Positions 8,417 to 16,473 of a stretch of 64,000 nt of DNA are shown in pieces. Both the position numbers and the translations under genes were made by a program. Numbering within the stretch: the first letter of the stretch is position 1; each line of letters opens with the position of its first letter. The DNA is from VRUE01 sp963702955. Its GTDB lineage: Bacteria; Actinomycetota; Thermoleophilia; Solirubrobacterales; 70-9. Below the pieces are notes generated by a model. It was not told the origin of the DNA. It ran no database searches and worked only from the letters and a program-made list of their open reading frames with translations. The stretch covers positions 2,356,001-2,420,000 of the forward strand of contig OY969774.1 of assembly GCA_963702955.1 (NCBI GenBank). Direction: 5' to 3'.

Positions 8417-9184
8417 ATGATCGACTCCCACACGCACCTCTTCCTCTGCGAGCGGCCCGAAGCCGAGCTGGTCGCCGACGCCCGTGCCGCCGGGGTTACG
8501 CGGATGCTCAACGTCGGCCTCGGTGGCGAGGCGAACGAGACGGCGATCGCCGGCGCCGAGCGCTTCGAGGACGTCTTCGCCGCGGTCGGCCGCCACCCGA
8601 CCGAGTCGGCGGGCTTCGACGACGCCGAAGCCGAGCGGATCGCTGCGCTGGCGAAGCACGAGAAGGTGCGGGCGATCGGCGAGACCGGGATCGACTACTA
8701 CCGCGAGTCGGCGACGCCGGCCGAGCAGCGGCGCGCCTTCGAGGCGCAGATCGAGATCGCCGGCGAGGCCGGCCTGCCGATCGTCATCCACGCTCGCGAC
8801 CCCGAGGGCGAGACGACCGCGAGCGACGAGATCTTCGAGCTGCTCGACGCGAAGGCGGCCGGACAGGCGGTGATCCTGCACTGCTTCTCGGCCCCCTGGC
8901 GCGCCGCCGACGCGGCCGAGCGCGGCTGGTACTGCTCCTTCGCCGGTCACGTCAGCTACCCGAAGTCCGACGCTCTTCGCGCCGCGGCGGCGGAGCTGCC
9001 GGACGAGCTGGTCCTGGTCGAGACCGACGCTCCCTACCTGGCGCCGCAGACGATTCGCGGCAAGCCGAACGAGCCCGCCTACGTGGTCAACACGGCGCGG
9101 GTCGTCGCCGAGGCCCGCGGCGTCTCCTATGCGGAGCTCGAGGCGACGGTCGAGGCCAACGCGCGGCGCGTCTTCGGCTGGTAG
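8417..9184 (+). CDS. tatD: TatD-family metal-dependent hydrolase/DNase
   Basis: 255 residues starting at ATG 8417 (MIDSHTHLF). The DSHTHL metal motif, VGRHPTES, IGETGIDYYRE, VIHARD, LHCFSA and VETDAPYLAP motifs are all present, so the TIM-barrel metal site looks complete. TatD proteins are cytoplasmic 3'-5' nucleases acting in DNA repair or RNA quality control (family knowledge). It heads a run tatD-rsmA-ispE with gaps under 10 bases, a common grouping in Gram-positive bacteria. It is divergent from metH. Confidence 0.93.
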   Translation: MIDSHTHLFLCERPEAELVADARAAGVTRMLNVGLGGEANETAIAGAERFEDVFAAVGRHPTESAGFDDAEAERIAALAKHEKVRAIGETGIDYYRESATPAEQRRAFEAQIEIAGEAGLPIVIHARDPEGETTASDEIFELLDAKAAGQAVILHCFSAPWRAADAAERGWYCSFAGHVSYPKSDALRAAAAELPDELVLVETDAPYLAPQTIRGKPNEPAYVVNTARVVAEARGVSYAELEATVEANARRVFGW

Positions 9185-9193
9185 CCGGACGGC

Positions 9194-9958
9194 ATGGTCC
9201 GCCTCGGGCAGAACTTCCTCGCCGACCCGAACCTGCTCGACGCGATCGTCCGCGACGCCGGCCTCGATCCGGACGACGTCGTGCTCGAGGTCGGCGCGGG
9301 GGAGGGGGTGCTGACCGAGCGGCTCGCCGGCACCGCCGCCCACGTCCACGCGGTCGAGCTCGACCGCGGGCTGGAGGCGGCGCTGACGCCGATCGCCTCC
9401 CTGCCGAACGTCGATCTGCACTGGGGCGACGCGATGAAGCTCGACCTGACCGCGCTCGACCCGGCGCCGACTGCGCTGGTCGCCAACCTGCCCTACTCGA
9501 TCGCGACGCCGCTGCTGCTGCGGACGATCGAGCAGCTGCCCTCGCTGGCGCGCTGGACGGCGATGGTCCAGCGCGAGATCGCCGACCGGCTGCGGGCGGC
9601 GCCGGGCAGTCGCACCTACGGCTCGCCGAGCGTGGTCGCCCAGCTCGCCTGCGAGATCGACCTGCTGCGGACGGTCAACCCGGCGGTCTTCCGGCCGCGG
9701 CCGCGGGTCGCCTCAGCGATCCTCGCTCTGCGACGCACCGGACCCGGCGCCGACGAGGCGACCCGCGAGCTGATCCGCGCCGCCTTCGCCCACCGGCGCA
9801 AGTCGCTCGCCCGCTCGGTCGAGCACGTCCGCCCCGGCTCGCTCGCGGCGACCCGCGCCGCGCTGCGTGCGCTGGGCCTCCCCGAGAACGTCCGCGCCGA
9901 GGCCCTCGCGCCCCGGCAGTTCGCCGCCCTGGCCGCGAGACTTCGCCCCGGCGAGTAG
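9194..9958 (+). CDS. rsmA: 16S rRNA dimethyladenosine transferase
   Basis: 254 residues with the KsgA hallmarks: LGQNFLADPNLLDAIV at the N-terminus, the SAM-binding EVGAGEGVLTERL, and the catalytic ANLPYSIATPLL motif. It methylates two adjacent adenines near the 3' end of 16S rRNA using SAM. The C-terminal domain ends with RAEALAPRQFAALA. It begins 9 bases after the tatD stop and is followed 6 bases later by ispE, so co-transcription is likely. Confidence 0.95.
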   Translation: MVRLGQNFLADPNLLDAIVRDAGLDPDDVVLEVGAGEGVLTERLAGTAAHVHAVELDRGLEAALTPIASLPNVDLHWGDAMKLDLTALDPAPTALVANLPYSIATPLLLRTIEQLPSLARWTAMVQREIADRLRAAPGSRTYGSPSVVAQLACEIDLLRTVNPAVFRPRPRVASAILALRRTGPGADEATRELIRAAFAHRRKSLARSVEHVRPGSLAATRAALRALGLPENVRAEALAPRQFAALAARLRPGE

Positions 9959-9964
9959 ACCGCG

Positions 9965-10837
9965 ATGCGCATCCAGGCCCCCGCAAAGCTCAACCTCTGC
10001 CTCTTCCTCGGGCCGGTCCGCGAGGACGGGCTGCACGAGCTCTGCTCGCTGTTCGAGCCGCTGGCCCTGGCCGACGGGATCGAGGTCTCCGAGGCGGAGC
10101 GAGACGAGGTCCTCTGTCCCGGCGTCGAGGGGGAGAACCTCGCCGCGCGGGCGCTGGCGGCGCTGCGCGCAGGGGGCTGGGAGGCGCCGCCGCTGCGGAT
10201 CGAGATCGAGAAGCGGATCCCGGTCGCCGCCGGCCTCGGCGGCGGCAGCGCCGACGCCGCCGCAGTCCTGCGCCTCGCCGCGGCCAGGGACGTGCCGGGG
10301 GTTGACCACCATATTGGGCGGTCGATCACCGGCACGTCCCTGGATGAGGTCGCCGCGGGACTTGGCGCGGACGTGCCGTCGCAGCTCGTGCCGGCGCTCT
10401 CGTTGGTCGGCGGCGCCGGGGAGCGGGTCGAGCGGCTGCCCGAGCCGTCGCCGCACGCGGTCGTCCTGCTGCCCGGCGGTGGCGGCCTGAGCACGGCCGA
10501 GGTGTTTGCCGAGGCCGACCGGCTCGGGCTCGGGCGCTCGGCCGCGGAGCTGGACGAGCTCGCCGCCCGCCTCCGCGACGTGGCCGGCGCGGGGGCCTCG
10601 CCGCTCGACTACGCCGGGCTGCTCGCCAACGACCTCGAGCCGGCGGCGCGCTCGCTGCGGCCGCAGATCGGCGACGCGCTCGGCGCCCTGCGGGCGGCCG
10701 GCGCCCCGCTCGCCCTGCTCACCGGGTCGGGTCCCACCGCCGTCGGGCTCTTCCCCACTCTGGGGGAGGCAAGCCGGGTGGCGACCCAGCTCGATCGCGA
10801 CGACGCGATCGTCTGCGAGGCGGGCCGGGCGCCGTGA
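9965..10837 (+). CDS. ispE: 4-diphosphocytidyl-2-C-methyl-D-erythritol kinase carrying a repeat-encoded insertion
   Basis: A 290-residue GHMP kinase of the MEP isoprenoid pathway. It phosphorylates the 2-hydroxyl of CDP-methylerythritol. Visible motifs are APAKLNLCLFLGPVREDGLHEL (quoted in part), the ATP loop PVAAGLGGGSADAAAVLRLA and the C-terminal LLTGSGPTAVGLFP. Between the GHMP loop helix and LDEVAAGLGADVPSQL there is an inserted peptide DVPGVDHHIGRSITGTS. It is encoded by the 50-bp palindromic repeat at 10289-10338. The frame is kept and all catalytic motifs remain, so the enzyme is probably still functional. The stop overlaps the start of the next gene. Confidence 0.93.
   Translation: MRIQAPAKLNLCLFLGPVREDGLHELCSLFEPLALADGIEVSEAERDEVLCPGVEGENLAARALAALRAGGWEAPPLRIEIEKRIPVAAGLGGGSADAAAVLRLAAARDVPGVDHHIGRSITGTSLDEVAAGLGADVPSQLVPALSLVGGAGERVERLPEPSPHAVVLLPGGGGLSTAEVFAEADRLGLGRSAAELDELAARLRDVAGAGASPLDYAGLLANDLEPAARSLRPQIGDALGALRAAGAPLALLTGSGPTAVGLFPTLGEASRVATQLDRDDAIVCEAGRAP
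10289..10338. repeat. Palindromic repeat family 1, copy b (50 bp)
   Basis: Starts GACGTGCCGGGGGTTGACC and ends GGTCGATCACCGGCACGTC, with a central ATATTGG loop. It differs from copy e at 45385-45434 by one base. It is read in frame by ispE as DVPGVDHHIGRSITGTS. Just outside it, CCAGG and CCTGG extend the palindrome. Confidence 0.87.
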
Positions 10838-12351
10838 GGCTGCAGCTGCCGGAGAACCGCGGCCGGCGCCGGCTGCTGCTGGTCCTGGTCGCCGCCGCCG
10901 TGATCGCCGGCTACTACCTGCTGACCAGGCTGATCCCCAGCGGTCACCTGCAGACGCTGCTGGAAGAAATCTCCAACACGCTCGGCGCCTGGACCTACCT
11001 GCTGGTCGGCGTCTTCGCCTTCGCCGAGACCGGCGCCTTCGTCGGCCTCGTCGTCCCCGGCGAGACGGTGATGTTGCTCGGCGGCGCGGTTGCCGGTCAG
11101 GGCGCGATCGACATCTACCTGCTGATCGCGATCGCCTGGTTCTCGGCCTGGGCCGGGGACACGACCAGCTTCTTCCTCGGCCGCCGCCTCGGCCGCGAGT
11201 TCGTGATCCGCAACGGTCCCCGCTTCGGGATCGGCCGCGAGCGGTTCGAGAAAGTCGAGGACTACTTCGGGCGCCACGGCGGCAAGACGATCTTCATCGG
11301 CCGCTTCGTCAGCCTGGTCCGCGCCTTCGCGCCGTTCATCGCCGGCAGCTCGGGGATGCGCTACCGCGCCTTCGTTCCCTACAGCATCCTCGGCACCGGC
11401 CTCTGGGCCAGCGCCCACATCCTGATCGGCTACGCGTTCTCGCGCAGCATCGACTCCGCTGCCAAGTACGCCGGCCGTGGCGCCTTTCTGCTCGGCACCC
11501 TGATCGTCGTCGTGGTCGGCTCGATCGCCCTCTACCGCCACTTCCGCGAGGCGCGGAACCGGCGTGCGGCGGTCGCCTGGATGGAGCGGCACGCGGCGAG
11601 CCGTCGGCTGGTCGCGCTCGGCCGCCGCTTCAGCCCGCAGCTGCGCTTCCTCTGGGGGCGGGTCACGCCGGGCGGCACCTTCGGGCTCGAATTCACCTCG
11701 CTGATGGCGACCCTCGCCGTCGCCCTGTTCGTGCTGATCGCCTACACGACGATCGTCAGCGGCGAACCGGGGCCGACGCCGGGCGACCTCACCGCGGTGG
11801 AAATCGCCGCAAGCCTGCGCACCGCCTGGCTGGTCAACTTCGCCAAGGTCTTTACTGCGCTCGGCGCCGCGGCCGTGGTCCTGCCGCTCGCCGCGATCGC
11901 CGCCGCCGCCCTCGCCGCGCGCCGCCGCTGGGCGGAGCTCGGGGTCCTGGTCGCCGGCCTGGCGCTGATCGTCCTCGGCTTCCACGAGCTGAAGGCGATC
12001 GTCAACCGGCCGCGGCCGGCGGGGGCGCTGACCGGCTTCAGCGGCTCCTCTTTCCCGAGCGGCCACGCCGCCTACTCGACCTTCTACGTCTGGGGGGCGG
12101 TGACGATCGTGATGCGGCTGCGGCCGGGGATGGCCCGCGGTGCCGCCGTCGTCGCGGCCGGCATCGCGCTGACCGCACTGGTCGGCCTCTCGCGCGTCTA
12201 CCTCGGCGTCCACTACATGAGCGACGTCAACGCCGGCTGGGCCCTGGGCGCCGCCGCCTTCTCCTTCTGCGCCGCCGTCGCCCTCGTCATCACGACGGTA
12301 CGGCAGAATGGTGGGCGTGCTACCGCTGGCGCTGCAGAAGATCGAAAATGA
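10834..12351 (+). CDS. DedA-family membrane protein fused to a PAP2 phosphatase
   Basis: 505 residues, GTG start overlapping the ispE stop. The N-terminal ~210 residues are a DedA/SNARE-associated domain: FAETGAFVGLVVPGETVMLL, AGDTTSFFLGRRLG, GRFVSLVRAFAPFIAG. The C-terminal half is a membrane PAP2 phosphatase with all three motifs: KAIVNRPRP (~386), SFPSGHA (~407) and SRVYLGVHYMSDV (~451). DedA proteins take part in undecaprenyl-phosphate recycling, and PAP2 enzymes dephosphorylate lipid diphosphates (family knowledge). A combined dephosphorylation and translocation role in carrier-lipid recycling is inference; it fits an isoprenoid gene directly upstream. Confidence 0.9.
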   Translation: MRLQLPENRGRRRLLLVLVAAAVIAGYYLLTRLIPSGHLQTLLEEISNTLGAWTYLLVGVFAFAETGAFVGLVVPGETVMLLGGAVAGQGAIDIYLLIAIAWFSAWAGDTTSFFLGRRLGREFVIRNGPRFGIGRERFEKVEDYFGRHGGKTIFIGRFVSLVRAFAPFIAGSSGMRYRAFVPYSILGTGLWASAHILIGYAFSRSIDSAAKYAGRGAFLLGTLIVVVVGSIALYRHFREARNRRAAVAWMERHAASRRLVALGRRFSPQLRFLWGRVTPGGTFGLEFTSLMATLAVALFVLIAYTTIVSGEPGPTPGDLTAVEIAASLRTAWLVNFAKVFTALGAAAVVLPLAAIAAAALAARRRWAELGVLVAGLALIVLGFHELKAIVNRPRPAGALTGFSGSSFPSGHAAYSTFYVWGAVTIVMRLRPGMARGAAVVAAGIALTALVGLSRVYLGVHYMSDVNAGWALGAAAFSFCAAVALVITTVRQNGGRATAGAAEDRK

Positions 12352-12565
12352 GTACCTGCTGTTCGGCGGCGCGGGCCTGGTCAGCCTGGTCGCCTTTGTC
12401 GGCCTGATCCTCGTGCCCGCGCTCGGCTCCTACGGCCGGCTCTGGGAGAAGGCGGCGGCCGGGGTGCTCTCGCTGGTCGTCCTCGCGGCCCTCGTGCTGA
12501 TCGGGGTCGTCGCCGGTTTGGCCTTCGTCTACTACTACAACGACATCGCCAGGCTCTTTCACTAG
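12308..12565 (+). CDS. Small two-helix membrane protein of unknown function
   Basis: 85 residues, starting inside the 3' end of the DedA-PAP2 gene in another frame. It has two hydrophobic segments (FGGAGLVSLVAFVGLILV and VLSLVVLAALVLIGVVAG) and a short C-terminal tail with YYYNDIARLF. I do not recognise the family. Codon use is that of the neighbours, and the two-helix pattern supports a real gene. Its overlap with the upstream gene suggests the same transcript. Confidence 0.7.
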   Translation: MVGVLPLALQKIENEYLLFGGAGLVSLVAFVGLILVPALGSYGRLWEKAAAGVLSLVVLAALVLIGVVAGLAFVYYYNDIARLFH

Positions 12566-12610
12566 CCCGGACCGGCCCGCGTCGATTCGCGGGGTCGGGA
12601 TAATGAACCC

Positions 12611-13849
12611 ATGCCCGCCACCTCAAAAGGGGAGAAAAGCCCTGCAAAGACAGCTGAACCCGGGACCCTCGACGCGCTCTCTGAGGCGGTCGAGTCGGGC
12701 GCCGGGCTGCCCGCGGTGGCGCGGGCCGCGGCGCGGGTGCTGGACGCCAGCGTCGCGCTGATCGAGCGCTCCGGCTCGGTGCTGGCTGTCGCCGGCGCCT
12801 CGCCCGACCAGGAGGAGAAGCTGCTCGAGGGCGGCGAGCGGGTGACGACGGTCGAGCTGCGTGTCGCCGACGCCGCGGTCGGCGAGCTGCGCTACCGGGC
12901 CAAGGCGGCGCCCGACCCGGCGATCGCCCGCATGGTGACGACCCTGCTGGCGCTGGAGATGGAGCGCTCCCGCGCGCCGGAGTGGGAGAGCGAGGAGATG
13001 GCGGGCGCCTTCGTCGCCGCGGTGCTGGGCCGCGAGGTGACCGACCGAGGCGACATCGTCGCCCGCGCCGCCGAGCTGGGCGCCGACCTGGAGAAGGGCG
13101 CCGGGGCGATCGTCGTCCGCGCCGCACCTCGCAACGCCCAGACCGGCGAGTGGCGCGACCGGGTCCTGACCCTGGCGATGCGGACGCTGCGCTCGCTCGC
13201 TCCCGGCGCCCTGGCGACAGCCGAGGCCGGCGAGGTCGCGGCGGAGATCGCGGTGATCGTCCCGGCCGAGGACGAGGGACGGCTGGCGCGCGCCGCCGCC
13301 GGGCTGGCCCGCGAGCTGGAGGACACCCTGCCCGGCTTCCACCTGACGATCGGCGCCGGCCGCCGGGTCGCCGACCCGGTCGACCTCTACCGGGCGGGCA
13401 GCGAGGCGCGGCTCGCGGTCAACGTCGGCGAGGCCGAGGACCGGCCCCTGCTCGCCTTCGAGGACACCGGCGCCTACCGCCTGCTGCTGCCGGCGATGAG
13501 CGAGGACCCGGGCGAGCTGGAACGCTTCTTCGCCGAGACGATCGAGCCGCTCGCCGCCTACGACGAGCAGTACGAGACCGAGCTGGTGGCGACGGTCGAG
13601 GCCTACCTGGCCAACGACGGCAACGTCGCCGCCACCGCCAAACAGCTCTTCACCCACCGCCACACGATCCGCTACCGGCTGGAGCGGGTGCGCGAGCTCT
13701 GCGGCCACGACGTCTCGGCGACCGAGGGCCGCGAGAAGCTCGGCCTCGGCCTGAAGGCGATGCGGGTGCTCGGCATCGCCTCCCCGCGCGGCCCGGCGCT
13801 GGAACCGGGCGCCGAAGGCGGCAAGGTCCCGCGCGGCGTCGAGGAGTAG
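12611..13849 (+). CDS. PucR/CdaR-type transcriptional regulator
   Basis: 412 residues. The C-terminal 70 residues are the PucR-type helix-turn-helix: ANDGNVAATAKQLFTHRHTI followed by RYRLERVRELCG. The middle (~190-310) matches the GGDEF-like domain common in CdaR proteins (FHLTIGAGRRVADPVDLYRA). The N-terminal ~130 residues look like a degenerate sensor (GAF-like) domain. Such proteins activate catabolic genes in response to a small ligand. The target cannot be told from context, because the neighbours are a short unknown gene and a tRNA. The start ATG 12611 follows a GATAATGAACCC leader with no strong ribosome-binding site. Confidence 0.85.
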   Translation: MPATSKGEKSPAKTAEPGTLDALSEAVESGAGLPAVARAAARVLDASVALIERSGSVLAVAGASPDQEEKLLEGGERVTTVELRVADAAVGELRYRAKAAPDPAIARMVTTLLALEMERSRAPEWESEEMAGAFVAAVLGREVTDRGDIVARAAELGADLEKGAGAIVVRAAPRNAQTGEWRDRVLTLAMRTLRSLAPGALATAEAGEVAAEIAVIVPAEDEGRLARAAAGLARELEDTLPGFHLTIGAGRRVADPVDLYRAGSEARLAVNVGEAEDRPLLAFEDTGAYRLLLPAMSEDPGELERFFAETIEPLAAYDEQYETELVATVEAYLANDGNVAATAKQLFTHRHTIRYRLERVRELCGHDVSATEGREKLGLGLKAMRVLGIASPRGPALEPGAEGGKVPRGVEE

Positions 13850-13923
13850 CGGCGCCCGTCGCTTGCGGCCGTCGGCGACAATGCGTCAAGGCATTTTCCA
13901 ACCGCTGCGAAAGGGGTGACCGG

Positions 13924-14166
13924 ATGGCGCTGGATCAGAGCAAAGTCGGACAGCACATCGCCGAACAGATGGAGGCGATCGAGGCGGACTACGGCGACCG
14001 CGAGGGGGACTGGCAGATCGGCGACATCTGCACGATCGTCGAGGTGCGAGGACCGGAGGGCGCCAACGTGCGGATGCGCAGCAGCGCCTCCTCCCCCCAC
14101 GCGACCCTCGGCCTGCTGAAGATCGCCGAACTGTTCGCGATCGGCCAGCTCAGCAGCGGCCAGTAA
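13924..14166 (+). CDS. Conserved-looking small protein of unknown function
   Basis: 80 residues, ATG 13924 preceded by GAAAGGGGTGACCGG, a good ribosome-binding site. The protein is soluble and acidic: VGQHIAEQMEAIEADYGD at the N-terminus, IGDICTIVEVRGPEG in the middle, and ATLGLLKIAELFAIG at the end. No family is recognised. Coding composition and the ribosome-binding site support a real gene. Confidence 0.7.
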   Translation: MALDQSKVGQHIAEQMEAIEADYGDREGDWQIGDICTIVEVRGPEGANVRMRSSASSPHATLGLLKIAELFAIGQLSSGQ

Positions 14167-14189
14167 GCGGCGGAGGTACTTGCCGGTAG

Positions 14190-14264
14190 TTCCGGGGGGA
14201 GGATTTGAACCCACCTCTTCCTGGACCAAAACCAGGCGTGCTGAGCCGATTACACCACCCCGGA
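14190..14264 (-). tRNA. tRNA-Gln (anticodon TTG)
   Basis: Reverse strand: acceptor TCCGGGG pairs with CCCCGGA, discriminator A, anticodon arm CCTGG-TTTTGGT-CCAGG giving anticodon TTG. The T-loop TTCAAAT is standard, but the T-stem GTGGG/CCTCC has one mismatch and one wobble, weaker than usual. No CCA is encoded. The accessory patch with the HNH gene and two insertion sequences begins just beyond its 5' end. Confidence 0.85.
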
Positions 14265-14351
14265 CCGAGCCATGACCTTAGCGCGCTCCGATTGCTAGGC
14301 GGGGCTCCTCTTGTCGATTCCGTTCGGCAATCTGAGGTGATGGGGAATATT

Positions 14352-14368
14352 ATTGTCTGTCTGACAAT
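14352..14368. promoter_or_regulatory. Short inverted repeat upstream of the HNH gene
   Basis: ATTGTC-TGTCT-GACAAT is a perfect 6-base inverted repeat in an unusually AT-rich stretch (14340-14385), 17 bases before ATG 14386. It could be an operator overlapping a promoter, or a weak terminator. The local composition differs sharply from the core genome. Confidence 0.35.
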
Positions 14369-14385
14369 CAACCTAATATTTGCTT

Positions 14386-14840
14386 ATGCCCCGGTATTCG
14401 GAGAAGGAAGCCCGCGCAGCCGTCGCGGTCTCGCTTTCCTACAGCGAGGTCTTGCGCCGGCTAGGAATGCGGCCGGCAGGCGGCAATCACGCGCTGCTCA
14501 GAAAGTGGGTCGATGAAATCTGGAAGATTCCGACGGATCACTTCGATCCCGGGGCGGCGGCGAACAAGAATTTGCATAAGTCGGCAAAGCCGCTGGCCGA
14601 GATCTTGATTAAAGGGTCGAGCTATTCACGCGGCAAGATCAAGCAGCGCCTATTCGAAGCAGGGCTGAAGAGGCGCGTCTGTGAGATGTGCGGCCAAGGC
14701 GAAACCTGGCGAGGCCGCCGCATGTCGCTGATCCTCGACCACATCAACGGAGTGCCGGACGACAATCGCCTCGATAACCTTCGCATCGTCTGCCCGAACT
14801 GCGCTGCGACGCTCGATACTCATTGCGGTCGCAAAAATCG
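14386..14840 (+). pseudogene. HNH endonuclease, 5' part interrupted by an IS3-family element
   Basis: ATG 14386 opens a protein with a helix-turn-helix-like N-terminus (SYSEVLRRLGMRPAGGNHA) and an HNH nuclease domain (LILDHINGVPDDNRLDNLRI, then VCPNCAATLDTHCGRKN). The core cysteine pairs CEMC and CPNC are present. The frame is cut at 14840 by the insertion sequence at 14841-16128. Removing the element and one copy of the 4-base duplication ATCG restores reading into 16129. Proteins of this kind are usually phage- or island-borne homing or packaging nucleases. Base composition is less GC-rich than that of its neighbours. Confidence 0.85.
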
Positions 14841-14854
14841 TGACCGGACCCCGT

Positions 14855-15739
14855 TCATCGGTCCACCCCGTGTGAGAGTCCGGGGTTGGTCTGTGTTGAG
14901 TATCGCTCCTGATCGCCGCCTCGCGTAGCGAGCCCGGAGGGCGAGCGGAGCGAGGCGGCGAAGCGCTCGGGCGACATCATGCCGAGCGCCGAGTGTGGGT
15001 GGTTGGCGTTGTAGTCGGCTCGCCAGTCGGCTGCGAGCACCCTAGCCTCGTCCAGGCAGGTGAATACCTCGACGTTCAGCAGCTCGTCGCGCAGGCGCGC
15101 ATTGAAGGACTCGGCGTATGGGTTCTGCCAGGGCGAGCCCGGCTCGATGTAGGCGGTGCCGGTCTTGCCCAGGCGGCACCATTCGCGCAGCACCGCGGCG
15201 GTCAGCTCGGGGCCGTTGTCGGCGCGGATGTTGGCGGGAGCGCCCCGCTCGGCTGCGAGGCGCCTGAGCACGGCCACTGTCTCCTCGGCGTCGATCGAGC
15301 GATCGACCTCGATCGCCAGGGCCTCGCGGGTGAACTCGTCGACGACGTTCAAGAACTTCAGCTCGCGCCCGTCCTCGGTGGCGTCGTGCTGGAAGTCGAG
15401 CGCCCAGACGTGGTTGGGGTGCTCGGCCTTGAGCCTGTCGGCCACCGCGGTGGACTCTCCCAGGCGGCGGCGCTTCTTGGCCCTGGCAGGCACGCGTAGG
15501 CCCTCCTCGCGCCAGATGCGTTGCACCCGCTTTCGGTTTACCGACCAGCCCTCGGTGAGCAGGTGCCCGTGGGCGCGGCGGTAGCCCCAGCGAGGCCGCT
15601 GTTCGGAGATCTTGCGCAGGCGAGACCGCAGGGCGGCGTCATCTGGGGCCACCTGCGGGCAATGGCGTTGCGTGGAGCGGTTCTGGCCGGCGAACCGGCA
15701 CGCCCGACGCTCGGAGAGGCCGAGGCGGTCCTGCAGCAT
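14855..15739 (-). CDS. IS3-family transposase OrfB, copy 1
   Basis: Reverse-strand integrase-core transposase. Internal start ATG 15739 (MLQDRLGLSERRACRF). A DDE triad is visible: first D in HVWALDFQHDATEDG, second in IRADNGPELT, E in PYAESFNARLRDELL. In vivo it is probably made as an OrfAB fusion by -1 frameshifting at the OrfA end (CAAGGGAAACTTCTGA, ~15770-15785), where the B frame is already open before the A stop. C-terminal MMSPERF and the following residues are intact. Confidence 0.9.
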   Translation of the reverse strand: MLQDRLGLSERRACRFAGQNRSTQRHCPQVAPDDAALRSRLRKISEQRPRWGYRRAHGHLLTEGWSVNRKRVQRIWREEGLRVPARAKKRRRLGESTAVADRLKAEHPNHVWALDFQHDATEDGRELKFLNVVDEFTREALAIEVDRSIDAEETVAVLRRLAAERGAPANIRADNGPELTAAVLREWCRLGKTGTAYIEPGSPWQNPYAESFNARLRDELLNVEVFTCLDEARVLAADWRADYNANHPHSALGMMSPERFAASLRSPSGLATRGGDQERYSTQTNPGLSHGVDR

Positions 15740-15768
15740 GCGGACCGCCTTGCGCCTCCGGGACGGGC

Positions 15769-16071
15769 TCAGAAGTTTCCCTTGGCGATCTCCTTCAGCG
15801 CCAGGTTTTCCAGCTCCTTGTCGGCCACCAGGCGCTTCAGCTGGCCGTTCTCGCGCTCGAGCTCCTTCAGCCGCTTGACGTCGGCGGCCTTCATCCCACC
15901 GTACTGGTTTCGCCAGCGGTGCAGGGTCTGCTCGGAGACCTCCAGCGCCTTCGCCGCCTCTCCTGTCGTCTTGCCCTCCGAGAGCATCTGCTCGGCCACT
16001 CGCAGCTTGCGGATGATCTGCTCGGGGGTGTGTCTTTGCCTCTTCACCTGCTTCGGTCCTCCTTTGCCCAT
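15769..16071 (-). CDS. IS3-family transposase OrfA, copy 1
   Basis: 100 residues: basic N-terminus, helix-turn-helix (TPEQIIRKLRVAEQMLSEGK and TTGEAAKALEVSEQTLHRWR), then a leucine-zipper-like coiled coil (KRLKELERENGQLKRLV). This matches the DNA-binding OrfA of IS3 elements. It ends in EIAKGNF at the frameshift window leading to OrfB. Confidence 0.9.
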   Translation of the reverse strand: MGKGGPKQVKRQRHTPEQIIRKLRVAEQMLSEGKTTGEAAKALEVSEQTLHRWRNQYGGMKAADVKRLKELERENGQLKRLVADKELENLALKEIAKGNF

Positions 16072-16128
16072 TGTCGCGGGCGGGAAGGACTCTCAAACAG
16101 GGCGGACCGATTTCAGGGGGTCGGGCCA

Positions 16129-16473
16129 ATCGGATACAGACGCCGATTCGCGTCTGTAAACGGTGTGGGAACGAGTTCGCCGCGAAAATACCCGCGGCAT
16201 CGGTACTGCTCTCGCGCGTGTGGCATCAGATGGGACCGCGCCGCGTTGCGGGGAAGGCCACGGCCGGATACGCGAAGAGTCGAGCGACCTCCCTACGGGC
16301 AGTTGCTTGACGAAATTGAGAAGAAGGGGTGGGTTGCCGTCGGCTGCAAGTACGGCGTTTCCGACAACGCGGTGCGCAAGTGGGTTCGCTGGTACGAGCG
16401 GCAGCTGGAGCGGGAAGCGACTGAACGCGAGGCTTCGGTTGACCGGGGTGATCGCGTCCGGGCGGGGGCTTAG
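16129..16473 (+). pseudogene. HNH endonuclease, 3' part, also frameshifted
   Basis: Continuing the frame of 14386..14840 past the insertion sequence gives RVCKRCGNEFAAKI, the first half of a zinc-binding motif. The reading then has to shift at about 16185 to continue as RHRYCSRACGIRWDR and the C-terminal helix-turn-helix VGCKYGVSDNAVRKWVRWYE. Removing one A from the AAAA run at ~16184-16187 joins both halves as CKRCG...YPRHRYCSRAC. The gene therefore carries two independent lesions, or one lesion and one sequence error. The stop is at 16471-16473. Confidence 0.75.

Larger units (their letters stand above)
14841..16128 (-). mobile_element. IS3-family insertion sequence, copy 1 (1,288 bp)
   Basis: The left end TGACCGGACCCCGTTCATCG and the right end (read inward) TGGCCCGACCCCCTGAAATC are imperfect terminal inverted repeats. 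The element is flanked by ATCG on both sides (14837-14840 and 16129-16132), a 4-base target duplication. It holds overlapping orfA and orfB in the usual IS3 arrangement. A nearly identical copy of the same length is at 52611-53898. It inserted into the HNH endonuclease gene. Confidence 0.93.

Noticed and set aside
3325..10305. A 2,326-codon open frame on the + strand
   Set aside because: It is Arg/Pro/Asp-rich and crosses the glycosyltransferase, runs antisense over metH and passes in another frame over tatD, rsmA and the start of ispE, all of which have clear motifs. High GC content keeps such shadow frames open.
10371..10382. A second GACGTGCC within ispE
   Set aside because: It encodes the native GADVPSQ motif of the GHMP kinase and has no partner arm.
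12578..12600. CGTCGATTCGCGG matching 13 bases of repeat copy a
   Set aside because: No GACGTGCC end and no complementary arm nearby; a half element is possible but cannot be supported.
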